The notes beneath the pieces are model-generated. The model was not told where the DNA came from and made no database searches. It worked only from the letters and a program-made list of their open reading frames with translations. Shown piece after piece: positions 25,623 to 33,918 of a DNA stretch of 64,000 nucleotides (its first letter is position 1; each line of letters begins with the position of its first letter). Both the position numbers and the translations under genes were made by a program. Source of the stretch: Haloarcula hispanica ATCC 33960 (GTDB lineage: Archaea > Halobacteriota > Halobacteria > Halobacteriales > Haloarculaceae). The DNA is taken from positions 124,001-188,000 of the forward strand of contig NC_015944.1 in NCBI RefSeq assembly GCF_000223905.1, written 5' to 3'.

Positions 25623-26276
25623 TCACTGTCCGTAGCTGTCGAGCTTATCGGCCAGCCGGTCGATCTCCTCGTCCGGGAGGATCTCCGGCTCGCCGATGGC
25701 CCGGGCCTGATGGTGGATGCGGGCGCAGTACTCGACCATCAACGCGACCGTGTAGGCGTCGTCCAGCGACTCGTCGGCGGTCAGCACGCCGTGGTTGCGC
25801 AACAGCGTGGCGTTGAACGACTCGCCCAGCGCGTCGACGGCCGCTTCGCCGAGTTCTTCGGTCGCGTGCGTCCGGTATTCGGCGACGGGGACCTCCGTCC
25901 CGGTAAACGAGAGGAGGTAGTGGGAGGCGGGAATCGCCTCCCCGAGCGAGGCAAACGTCGTCGCGTACGGCGAGTGGGTGTGGACGACGCCACCGACCGC
26001 GGGCCGCTCGCGGTAGACCGCCAGATGCATCGGTAGCTCCGTCGACGGCTCGACGTCGCCCTCAACGACAGTGCCATCCATCCGTACAACAGGAACGTCT
26101 TCCGGTTCGATCTCCTCGTAGGGGATTCCCGACGGGCTGATCGCGATGTGGTTCTCGTCGAGTCGGGCACTCAGGTTTCCACCGGTCCCGGTTGTCAGAT
26201 CGTCTTCGAGCAGGCTCCGGCCGTACTCGCAGATAGCGGTTCGCGTCTCGTAGTGTGCAATGTCTTGATCTGTCAT
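25623..26276 (-). CDS. fucA: Class II aldolase, L-fuculose-phosphate type
   Basis: The 217-residue zinc aldolase would split a ketose 1-phosphate to DHAP and an aldehyde such as L-lactaldehyde. It matches FucA: GTGGNLSARL, ISPSGIPYEEIEPEDV, the catalytic Glu in PSTELPMHLAVY, the zinc His pair in VVHTHSPYAT and the third His in LLRNHGVLT. It begins 32 bp upstream of the kinase gene and 55 bp downstream of the transporter ATPase gene on the same strand, so a single transcript is likely. RhaD/AraD activities are alternatives. Confidence 0.88.
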   Translation of the reverse strand: MTDQDIAHYETRTAICEYGRSLLEDDLTTGTGGNLSARLDENHIAISPSGIPYEEIEPEDVPVVRMDGTVVEGDVEPSTELPMHLAVYRERPAVGGVVHTHSPYATTFASLGEAIPASHYLLSFTGTEVPVAEYRTHATEELGEAAVDALGESFNATLLRNHGVLTADESLDDAYTVALMVEYCARIHHQARAIGEPEILPDEEIDRLADKLDSYGQ

Positions 26277-26330
26277 GTGTCGTGTGTAGATATCGGTCGG
26301 TCGCAGCGGGTGCGACGACGTGTATCGCCG

Positions 26331-27491
26331 TCACTCGGCGGGCTTCATCTGCTCTTCGAGTGCCATCTCGGCGTCATCACCGAGCTGGCGCTGGTGGATC
26401 GTCTCGCCGCTGGCGGGGTCGAACAGGTGGACGTCCCGGTCCGGAATCTCGACGTAGACGTGTTGGCCCTCGCTGATGGGGCGCTGTCCGTCCGTCTCGA
26501 CGATGAACGTCTGCTCGTGGCTCTGTGACCGGGCCTGGAGATAGACGTAGGAGATGCTCCCCATCGGTTCGACGACGTCGACGACGGCCTCGAACTCGTG
26601 GCCCGAGTTCGCCCGGTCGTGAAGCGTCATATCCTCCGGCCGAATACCGAGGACGAGTTCGTTTCGACTCCCAACAGCGGACTGCATCCGCTCGGTCAGG
26701 TCGAAGTCGAAGCCGTCCGCGCGGAGGGTTCCGCCCTCGACGGTGCCCTCGAAGAAGTTCATCGACGGCGAGCCGAGGAAGCCGGCCACGAACTGGTTGG
26801 CCGGGCGGTAGAAACACTCCAGCGGCGTGCCGACCTGCTGGAGTTCCCCGTAGTTGAGGACGACGAGCCGGTCGCCCATCGTCATCGCCTCCGTCTGGTC
26901 GTGGGTGACGTACAGCGTCGTCACGTCGAGGTCGTTCTGGAGCCGGTTGATCTCGGTGCGCATCTCCGCCCGGAGCTTCGCGTCCAGGTTCGACAGCGGC
27001 TCGTCCATCAGGAAGACGTTCGGGTCACGGACGATAGCGCGGCCGAGCGCGACACGCTGTTGTTGTCCCCCGGAGAGTTCGCCGGGCTTGTCGTCCAACA
27101 GCATGTCGATGTCCATCATCTCGGCGGCGGACGTGACGGCTTCCTCGATCTCGTCGGCGGACATGTCCGTCGACATCTTCAGCCCGAAGGACATGTTCTC
27201 CTCGACGGTCATGTTGGGGTACAGCGCGTAGTTCTGGAATACCATCGCAATATCCCGGGCGCGCGGGCCGAGTTGATTGACCACCTTATCGCCGATTCTG
27301 ATATCGCCCTCGGATTGCGTTTCCAGCCCTGCGACGATGCGCATGAGCGTCGACTTCCCGCTCCCGGACGGACCGACGAAGACGATAAACTCGCCATCGC
27401 GGATGTCCAGCGAGACGTCGTCGACCGCGACGATTGACTCATCTCCTTCACCGAATCGCTTCGTAACGTCGTCGATTGTGATCTTTGCCAT
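26331..27491 (-). CDS. Sugar ABC importer ATPase, MalK/UgpC type
   Basis: The 386-residue protein has a full nucleotide-binding domain: GPSGSGKST Walker A at about residues 39-47, a Q-loop in VFQNYALYPNMTV, the signature LSGGQQQRVALGRA, the Walker B VFLMDEPLSNLDAKLR and YVTHDQTEAMTMGDR. A C-terminal TOBE domain (about 240-386) typical of CUT1 sugar importers follows. It serves the two permeases and binding protein upstream on the same strand. It lies between transport and catabolic genes in one apparent operon. Confidence 0.93.
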   Translation of the reverse strand: MAKITIDDVTKRFGEGDESIVAVDDVSLDIRDGEFIVFVGPSGSGKSTLMRIVAGLETQSEGDIRIGDKVVNQLGPRARDIAMVFQNYALYPNMTVEENMSFGLKMSTDMSADEIEEAVTSAAEMMDIDMLLDDKPGELSGGQQQRVALGRAIVRDPNVFLMDEPLSNLDAKLRAEMRTEINRLQNDLDVTTLYVTHDQTEAMTMGDRLVVLNYGELQQVGTPLECFYRPANQFVAGFLGSPSMNFFEGTVEGGTLRADGFDFDLTERMQSAVGSRNELVLGIRPEDMTLHDRANSGHEFEAVVDVVEPMGSISYVYLQARSQSHEQTFIVETDGQRPISEGQHVYVEIPDRDVHLFDPASGETIHQRQLGDDAEMALEEQMKPAE

Positions 27492-27582
27492 TATCTTGCC
27501 TCCGATGTGCGGCTAAGTGAAGCTACCGCCGCCGCAGGGGCGTCGTTTGCGAGCGATACCTGTCGTGGTGTGGACAGCGTCG

Positions 27583-28461
27583 TCATTCTTTGATCACCAC
27601 GCCGAAGCTGAGCCCGGCCGCGAGGTACTTGTTGACCGCGATGAGGAAGATGACGACCGGAACGATCATCGCTGTCGAGGCGGCCGCGAGCATCCCCCAT
27701 TCGATCGAGCGCGAGCCGATGAACGAGTAGACGAACAGCGTCACCGGTACGGCCTCGAAGCTCGTCAGCACGAGCCCGAACAGCAGCTCGATCCACGCGA
27801 AGATGAAGCTGATGATGGCGACCGAGAAAATGCCGGGCTTGGCCGCCGGGAGGACGACCTTCCTGAAGCCCTGGAACTGGGTCGCGCCATCGACACGGGC
27901 CGCCTCTTCCAGCGTCTCGGGGATGCCGTCGAAGAACGCTTTCATCACCCAGACGACGAGCGAGAGGTTGATGCTGACGTACATCAGCACCATCCCGACC
28001 CGCGTGTCGAACAGATTGAGCTCCCGGAAGATGATGAAGAAGGGGAGCACGACGGCAATCGGCGGAAGCATTCGTGAGGAAAGTATCCACACGAGCACGT
28101 CCCGCTCCATGGGGATATCGTACCGCGAGAGCACATACGCGGCGGGGACGCCGATCAACAGCACGAGGACGACCGACGCCGACACCATGACGAGGCTGTT
28201 GGCGAACGCCGCGACGAACCCGGAATCCTGGATCAACTGGATGTAGTTGTACACCGTCGGCAGGAAGATCCAGTCCGGGGGCAGCGAATTCGCTGTTCCG
28301 GGCGGCTTCAGCGACATCGAAGCGAGCCAGTACAGCGGGAACAGCACGATGAACGACCACGTCAGGAGAATGGTGTGTCGAACCACCGTGACGATGGTCT
28401 CACGCGTATCCTTGTCGAGTCGCTGTGACGCGGTCGCGGAGTCGCTATCCGTTGTCGCCAT
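27583..28461 (-). CDS. Sugar ABC importer permease, MalG type
   Basis: The 292-residue protein has six membrane segments and the EAA loop EEAARVDGATQFQGFRKVVLPAAKPG (near residue 190), which docks to the ATPase. The C-terminal region FGLVLTSFEAVPVTLFVYSFIGS is typical of MalG-like subunits. The ATG at 28461 shares one base with the stop of the partner permease, so I prefer it to the start 9 bp upstream. A long open frame overlapping it in another phase is a shadow. Confidence 0.92.
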   Translation of the reverse strand: MATTDSDSATASQRLDKDTRETIVTVVRHTILLTWSFIVLFPLYWLASMSLKPPGTANSLPPDWIFLPTVYNYIQLIQDSGFVAAFANSLVMVSASVVLVLLIGVPAAYVLSRYDIPMERDVLVWILSSRMLPPIAVVLPFFIIFRELNLFDTRVGMVLMYVSINLSLVVWVMKAFFDGIPETLEEAARVDGATQFQGFRKVVLPAAKPGIFSVAIISFIFAWIELLFGLVLTSFEAVPVTLFVYSFIGSRSIEWGMLAAASTAMIVPVVIFLIAVNKYLAAGLSFGVVIKE

Positions 28462-29393
28462 CAGTCCCACACCCCCTCGAAGCCGACCTTCGCAATGATG
28501 ACGTTACACAGTGCAACGACGAGGACGAGGTAAACGACGGCGATCGCTGCGGCCACGGTGATCTGGTTGTTGATGAACATCTGTTCGTAGATGTTGATGC
28601 TCACGAGCTGGGTCGCCGTCCCGGGGCCGCCGCCCGTGAGCCCGTACACCACGCCGAACGTTCGGAACAGGTCGATTAACCGGATGAGTGTCGCGACGAA
28701 CACGACTGGCTTCATGTAGGGGATGATGACGTGGACGTAGCGACGCCACATCGGCGCACCGTCGACGCGCGACGCTTCGATGAGCGTCTTCGGCACCGAC
28801 GAGAGGCCGGCGTAGAAGATGATGAACATGAACGGCGTCCAGTTCCACGCGTCTAAGAGAATAACCGTCAGCAGCGGGATTTCCGAGAGGAAATTCGGCG
28901 CTGCGAACGGCGTGCCGGTGTTTATGACGTACGGAATAATTCCGATTTCGCTGTTCAGCATGATCCGGCCGATGGTCGCGAGCGAGACGGGGGCGACGGC
29001 CATCGGAATGATGAACAACACCCGGTAGAACGACTTCGCCCGGCCGGAGCCGACGCCGGCGACGAGCGCGGCCAGGACGAACCCGAGGATAGTTTCGAGG
29101 AGCAGCGCGCTGACGACGACAGTAATCGTAATGACGAACGAGTGGATCGCGCCGCCGCGGGTAAACGCCGTCTCGAAGTTGCGCAGCCCCACGAAATCAG
29201 CTGCGAATACATCGAGTGTCGGCTCCGCGATCAGGCTGAGATACAGGTCGTAGGCACCGGGGAAGAAGGTGATCATCACCATCACCGCCACCATCGGTGC
29301 CATGAACCAGTACGGGAGGTAGTCGTTCCACAGGTCCCGCAGCCTGGCGAAGGTCGATTGAGGTGTCGTTTCCGTTTGCGTTGGTGTACTCAT
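28461..29393 (-). CDS. Sugar ABC importer permease, MalF type
   Basis: The 310-residue protein has six membrane segments and an EAA loop IEASRVDGAPMWRRYVHVIIPYMKP. The N-terminus with FFPGAYDLYLSL and the middle VGLRNFE are characteristic of MalF/UgpA-like subunits. It forms the heterodimeric channel with the gene that follows it and overlaps at one base. It begins 36 bp after the binding-protein gene. Confidence 0.92.
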   Translation of the reverse strand: MSTPTQTETTPQSTFARLRDLWNDYLPYWFMAPMVAVMVMITFFPGAYDLYLSLIAEPTLDVFAADFVGLRNFETAFTRGGAIHSFVITITVVVSALLLETILGFVLAALVAGVGSGRAKSFYRVLFIIPMAVAPVSLATIGRIMLNSEIGIIPYVINTGTPFAAPNFLSEIPLLTVILLDAWNWTPFMFIIFYAGLSSVPKTLIEASRVDGAPMWRRYVHVIIPYMKPVVFVATLIRLIDLFRTFGVVYGLTGGGPGTATQLVSINIYEQMFINNQITVAAAIAVVYLVLVVALCNVIIAKVGFEGVWD

Positions 29394-29429
29394 TTGTGGG
29401 ATGTGTTGTGGCGCAGGTGTGGCTGAGAC

Positions 29430-30863
29430 TTAATTGCTGTAGATGTCTTCTGCGATGGATGCCGCCTGTGTCATCGCCTCCTCAGCGGACTTCTGCCCGG
29501 CGATGGCGCGCTGCAGTTCCTCCGAGTACCGCTGGCCCCATTCGGGGTACTTCCGGTCGAACGGGTCCGGCGCTGCTTCCTGCAGGGATTCGAGGGTGAC
29601 CTGTGCGAAGTTCTCGCCGACGCGAGAGCGGAACTCGTCGTTCTCCCAGACGGACTGGCGGACGGAGAAGGCGGCGTCGCCCTTGACGTGCATCCAGGTG
29701 TTGGTCGGCTGCGAGGACGCCCACACCATGAACAGGAACGCCTGCTCGGAGTTCTGGGCGTTTTTGGACGTGGAGATCTGCCAGTTGAACGCGTTGGGCG
29801 AGAACTGGCCATCAGCCGGACTGGGAACCTTCGCGATACCAATCGTGTCGGCGACCGAGGAGTCAGAGCCGGTGAGTCCGGGCCAGAACAGGTTCGCGTC
29901 GGAGACGATGTGGCCGGCGCGCCCTTCCTGCATCGTCGAGAGCACGTCCGACCAGGTCTGCGTGGACGCGCCTTCGGGACCGTAGTCCTGCAGCAGGCTG
30001 ACGTACCACTCCGCGGCGTTGATGACGCCGTCGGAGTCGAGGCCGGAATCGGTCGGGAACTCGGTCCAGAGCGAGGAGCCGAACTCGCGCAGGAACGTGT
30101 TGAGGATGTAGATGTTCATCCCGTAGCCCTTGTCGCCACGGCCGACGGTGCCGACGACGTCCGACTCGTTCTCGTGGATGGTCTGTGCGTTCTGACGGAA
30201 CTCTTCGAGCGTCTCCGCGACCTCTAGGTCGTGCTTGTCGTAGAGGTCTTTGCGGTAGAACTGCGTTTGGACTTCGACGGTAATCGGCATCCCGGTCCAT
30301 GTGTCGCTGTAGCCGCCACCGTGAGCCTGCCACCGCGACGCTTCGAAGAGGTCGTCTGGATCGTACCAGTCCTCGTCGAAGAGGCTCTCATCATCGAAGA
30401 ACGGGTCGAGCGGCTGGATCCAGCCTTCCTCGCGGAACTGGTTGACGACCTGATCCATGTAGAAAACGTCGAACTGCCCAGCGCCGGTACTGACGTCCGT
30501 CTGGCGCTTGGTCCGGAACTGCTGTTCGGGCAGGACGTTCCAGACGACGTCGATCCCGGTCAGTTCCTCGAAGACCGGGACCGCGGGTTTGATGGCCGAA
30601 ACCCAGGGGTGCTGGACGGCCCCGATGTTGATCGAGGACCCCTCGAACTGTCGCCAGTCGATATCGGCGTCCTCGTACTCGCTGAGTGGAATCGCGAGCT
30701 CGCCATCGCTTCCGTCGGTGCTGGTTCCGCCATCACTACCCCCACTTGAGCCGTCACTTCCGCTCCCATCTGAGCCATCGCCGCCTCGTGTACAGCCAGC
30801 GAGACCGCTGAGTAGTCCGACACCTGTCGCTTTCAGAAACGTCCGCCTGTTGGAGTTGGTCAT
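29430..30863 (-). CDS. Sugar ABC importer substrate-binding lipoprotein
   Basis: The 477-residue protein starts with a Tat signal (NRRTFLKATGVGLLSGLAGC, lipobox Cys about 23), then a Gly/Ser/Asp-rich linker and a large family-1 extracellular solute-binding domain. The gene is first of the operon that continues through permeases, ATPase, aldolase and kinase. I choose the ATG at 30863, since the Tat motif sits properly behind it. A TATA-like TTTATT on the minus strand (30901-30906) and two TACCGA repeats precede it. Oligosaccharide or glycoside binding is likely. Confidence 0.92.
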   Translation of the reverse strand: MTNSNRRTFLKATGVGLLSGLAGCTRGGDGSDGSGSDGSSGGSDGGTSTDGSDGELAIPLSEYEDADIDWRQFEGSSINIGAVQHPWVSAIKPAVPVFEELTGIDVVWNVLPEQQFRTKRQTDVSTGAGQFDVFYMDQVVNQFREEGWIQPLDPFFDDESLFDEDWYDPDDLFEASRWQAHGGGYSDTWTGMPITVEVQTQFYRKDLYDKHDLEVAETLEEFRQNAQTIHENESDVVGTVGRGDKGYGMNIYILNTFLREFGSSLWTEFPTDSGLDSDGVINAAEWYVSLLQDYGPEGASTQTWSDVLSTMQEGRAGHIVSDANLFWPGLTGSDSSVADTIGIAKVPSPADGQFSPNAFNWQISTSKNAQNSEQAFLFMVWASSQPTNTWMHVKGDAAFSVRQSVWENDEFRSRVGENFAQVTLESLQEAAPDPFDRKYPEWGQRYSEELQRAIAGQKSAEEAMTQAASIAEDIYSN

Positions 30864-31209
30864 GCCAGTTTGCCTCGTCACTACCGAATTACCGATGCAT
30901 AATAAAGGTAATCATCTGTAAGGTAGAATACCCATCCCACTGGGGGAGATCCGACGGTTTGCAGTACTAGGACGCCTCTATCTACGAATTCCTCTGTCGC
31001 CCGATTACGGGAGACCGTGGCAAGATTTTAATACACGGTCCGAAAACATCGATAGTACGGATCGTGGCTGAGTCCGCTGTGTGCGTCCAGCTCGGCTGGA
31101 CCAGTGACAACGGGCTACGGCCCAGACCACCCATGACCCGACCCACACCAACTCACGACCGAGGTACTGCTGTAGTGACGACCGCGACCCGACCGTCGGA
31201 GGACGACTG
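30864..31209. promoter_or_regulatory. Divergent promoter region of sugar importer and MDR gene
   Basis: There is no gene. On the importer side TACCGA occurs at 30882-30887 and 30890-30895, between the TATA-like TTTATT (30901-30906) and the start codon. On the other side TTTTAATA (about 31025-31032) would give a leader near 150 nt for the MDR gene. That leader contains two hairpins, GTCCAG-CTCGG-CTGGAC (31085-31101) and GGGC-TACG-GCCC (31112-31123). A clear Shine-Dalgarno GGAGG (31199-31203) precedes the ATG at 31210. Confidence 0.45.
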
Positions 31210-32244
31210 ATGCGCGCCAGCACGTTGACCGATGTCGGCGAAATTACCGTCGAAGAGCGTGACCGACCGGACCCTGCGGATGACGAGGTTCTCGTTCAGG
31301 TCGGCGCCTGTAGCGTCTGCATGACCGACTATCATATGTACCACGGCACCTTCGCCGCAGAGACACCGCTGGTCCTGGGCCACGAAGGTGCCGGGACCGT
31401 TGCGGAAGTCGGTGCCGACGTTGAGGGCTTCGCGGTCGGAGACCGCGTCGCAATCAACCCCACCGTCCCCTGTAACGCCTGCTCGTACTGCAAGAAGGGG
31501 GAGACGCACCTCTGTGAGAACAACACGAGCATCGGCGGTGCCGGTGACACCATCCTCGACGGTGCCTTCGCTGAATACGTCCGCGTCCCGGCGATCAACG
31601 TCGAGGACATCGGCGAGATGTCATTCGAACGGGCCGCACTCGCCGAACCGCTCGCCTGCTGTGTCCACGGCGTCGAGCAGACAGACATCAAACCCGGAGA
31701 CAGCGTCGGTATTATCGGCGCTGGCCCGATTGGCTTGCTGCTCCTGCAGGCGTTCCGCAACGCGGGCGCTGCCCCAATCGTGGTTTCCGAACTTGATGAC
31801 GAACGACGAGAGCTGGCTGCCGACCTCGGCGCAGATGCCGTCGTCGACCCCAACGAAGAAGATCCCGAGGAGGCGATCTGTGCGGCGGCCGGCGGACCGG
31901 TCGACGTCGGCGCCGAGGCTATTGGGCTCGTCCCGACAATCAAGCAGGCCAACGCTGTGACTGCGTCCGGTGGCTCGACACTCATCTTCGGCGTCCCTGA
32001 CCAAGAAGCGACAATGGAAATCAGCCCGTTCGATGTCTTCTTCGACGAGGTCGACTACCGCGGCTCGTTCTCCCTGACGACCGAGGACTTCGAGCGAGCG
32101 ATAACACTGCTCAGACACGAACGCATCGATGCCGAGACGCTCATCACCGAACGTATCGGGCTCGACGATCTCCCGACAGCGTTTGAACGGATGGGCAACG
32201 CTGAGGGGCTGAAGAAAGTAGTCGTTCCAGGGGATTCCGAGTGA
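31210..32244 (+). CDS. Zinc-dependent MDR alcohol/sugar dehydrogenase
   Basis: The 344-residue protein has the catalytic zinc site Cys in CSVCMTDYH and GHEGAG, four structural-zinc cysteines in PCNACSYCKKGETHLC, and a Rossmann loop GAGPIGLLLLQAF. It resembles sorbitol/threonine-dehydrogenase-like members but is clearly different from the MDR gene at 20964. It is preceded by a good Shine-Dalgarno site. Its last codons overlap the GTG of a decayed aldolase gene, showing the two once formed a pair. Substrate is unknown; a polyol or lactaldehyde-type alcohol is possible. Confidence 0.88.
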   Translation: MRASTLTDVGEITVEERDRPDPADDEVLVQVGACSVCMTDYHMYHGTFAAETPLVLGHEGAGTVAEVGADVEGFAVGDRVAINPTVPCNACSYCKKGETHLCENNTSIGGAGDTILDGAFAEYVRVPAINVEDIGEMSFERAALAEPLACCVHGVEQTDIKPGDSVGIIGAGPIGLLLLQAFRNAGAAPIVVSELDDERRELAADLGADAVVDPNEEDPEEAICAAAGGPVDVGAEAIGLVPTIKQANAVTASGGSTLIFGVPDQEATMEISPFDVFFDEVDYRGSFSLTTEDFERAITLLRHERIDAETLITERIGLDDLPTAFERMGNAEGLKKVVVPGDSE

Positions 32245-32403
32245 GCGAGTACGACCTCCTCGATACTGTCCGGAAATGCGGTCGTCGTGGCGCTTGACCA
32301 CGGTATCGCTATGGAAGCAATTCGTGAACTCGAACAGTACAGTCCACACTTGACGCGGTGCCTTGCAACCGGCCGCAGTTGTTCTGGAGAGAAGAACGAA
32401 TAA
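32241..32403 (+). pseudogene. Decayed DhnA-class aldolase remnant
   Basis: A GTG at 32241 overlaps the MDR stop and starts VSEYDLLDTVRK, then reaches a stop after 18 codons. From 32269 the shifted frame reads SGNAVVVALDHGIAM, the hallmark N-terminus of DhnA/class I fructose-bisphosphate-aldolase-like proteins, and continues about 30 residues to a stop at 32401-32403. Loss of one copy of an 8-bp repeat TCCGGAAA would explain the frameshift. The rest of the gene (about 200 residues) is absent, so it is a remnant. Confidence 0.6.
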
Positions 32404-32542
32404 ATTTCGACAGTCGGAACTCGTAGCGATCCAGAAAATAGTGATAAATAATGTAGGATATCTTCTGGGCCTACTGCACATGCCACCATCTGTTCTGCTC
32501 TAGTGAACAGGCTTTTGTCGCGGCGGGTCGAAACGACGGTCA

Positions 32543-33310
32543 ATGACCGACGAACCACAGTATGCAGTCGAAGCAACCCAGACATCGGTGGCTATCCTCG
32601 AAGCGCTTGTCGACGCGACGGGGCCTGTCGGCGTTACAGAGCTTGCCAATCTCGTCGGGGTTTCCAAGAGCGTCGCCCATAACCACCTCTCGACGTTGCG
32701 TGCGGCCGGATACGTGGTCAAGCGCGCAGAGAAGTACGAGGCGTCGCTCCGCCCGTTGTTTCTCGGTGAGCGAACGCGTGATGGACTCAGTTTCTATCAG
32801 GCGGCGAAACAACAACTGGACAATCTCGCGACGGCAACAGGGGAGACAGCGACACTGTTCGTCCTCGAAGAAACGGCCGGTGTCCCGGTGTCGATCTCCG
32901 AACCCGAGGACGGCTGGGGAGTCCCGTTCCACGCGGGCGAACGGTTGCCACTCCATGTCAACGCTCCGGGAAAGGCACTGCTGTCGTCGCTCCCGAGTGA
33001 TCGCGTCGAATCGGTTCTCGATGAAAGAGAGCTTGTCGCACCGACTGACGCAACTCTCGTCGACCCAGATGAACTCATCGAGGAACTGCGCCGGGTTCGT
33101 GATGACGGCATTGCGTTCTGTAGAGGAGAACAGTACGAGGGGATTATCGGTGTTGCCGCCCCGCTACCTGACGTCAGTGGTGATCGGATCGCTGCACTGG
33201 GCATCTGTGGCCCCGTTGAGCGTTTGAACGGCCGATACCTCAGGGAGGATATCACCGGGCAGGTCCTCAGCACGACAAAATCCATTCAGGTGGCCCTTAC
33301 ATCGAATTGA
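32543..33310 (+). CDS. IclR-family transcriptional regulator
   Basis: The 255-residue protein has an N-terminal winged helix-turn-helix (VGVTELANLVGVSKSVAHNHLSTLRAAGYV, about residues 30-62) and the IclR effector domain with ERLPLHVNAPGKALLSSLP and GIAFCRGEQYEGIIGVAAPL. Such regulators control sugar and aromatic catabolism in haloarchaea. Its place among the transporter, kinase, dehydrogenase and lactate genes makes it the best candidate regulator of this region. A TATA-like CTTTTG lies about 30 bp before the ATG. Confidence 0.9.
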   Translation: MTDEPQYAVEATQTSVAILEALVDATGPVGVTELANLVGVSKSVAHNHLSTLRAAGYVVKRAEKYEASLRPLFLGERTRDGLSFYQAAKQQLDNLATATGETATLFVLEETAGVPVSISEPEDGWGVPFHAGERLPLHVNAPGKALLSSLPSDRVESVLDERELVAPTDATLVDPDELIEELRRVRDDGIAFCRGEQYEGIIGVAAPLPDVSGDRIAALGICGPVERLNGRYLREDITGQVLSTTKSIQVALTSN

Positions 33311-33918
33311 TGGGTTCTTGAATAACGGGCGTACTACTGTTATTCTATTCTGTTGGTGGCCGCCATCGGAATGGACGAACGGCCTCACTGCCACACACCG
33401 CTACCGACGACGCCTGATCTTCATGCGTCGAAAAGATAGTTTCCGGTCACCCCGGCATCAGAAGTAATCTCACGAAGGAATCGCGGATCACTTTATGCCC
33501 CCTCTGTACTGACTGTGAGATTAAGCACCATCGTGTGAGTGCTACTGCTGTCAATCGCGTGCTGTTCTCTACAGCAGAACAGGCCGCAGGATTGAACAGC
33601 GAGGTGTTGTGGGGACAGTCCCACCGACTACAACAGCGGCTATTGGTCTCTAACTCACGCCCACCGCTAATATGAATATATAATTGACACATTTCCGGTC
33701 ATATATCTCAAAATTGGAGATGGAATTGCCAGATATACGTCTATTCCATCCAAGTCTGTATGTCCCATACGCAACATCTGATCTTCCACGGAAGTAGATA
33801 GCTCTGATGGGTATCGCTACGAGACGACGCAGCACCAGATAACTACTGCAACCGTGACCCTGTCAGAGACGGAGACAATGCGGTTTCTGTGGGAACTGCA
33901 GGAAAACCGACTGTGCCC
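33311..33918. other. Gene-poor stretch, possible coding remnant
   Basis: I support no intact gene in 608 bases. A plus-strand frame from about 33419 to 33672 has no start codon but contains a Cys-rich turn LCPLCTDC followed by a helical-looking stretch. It may be a fragment of a decayed gene, possibly from a mobile element, but no family is recognised. The rest is AT-rich upstream and trailer sequence. Confidence 0.3.

Noticed and set aside
24397-25635. 412-codon plus-strand frame across the kinase gene
   Set aside because: Antisense shadow of a protein that aligns fully to RhaB-type kinases.
26598-27437. 279-codon plus-strand frame across the transporter ATPase
   Set aside because: Antisense to Walker A, signature and Walker B motifs; no own motifs.
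27491-28360. 289-codon frame on the same strand as the MalG-type permease
   Set aside because: Another phase of the permease gene; very basic translation without membrane segments.
31621-32481. Minus-strand 286-codon frame
   Set aside because: Antisense to the MDR dehydrogenase and the aldolase remnant; no recognisable protein.
33447-33692. Small minus-strand frame in the gene-poor stretch after the IclR gene
   Set aside because: Cys- and Ser-rich without start context or acidic bias. The opposite strand is at least as coding-like.
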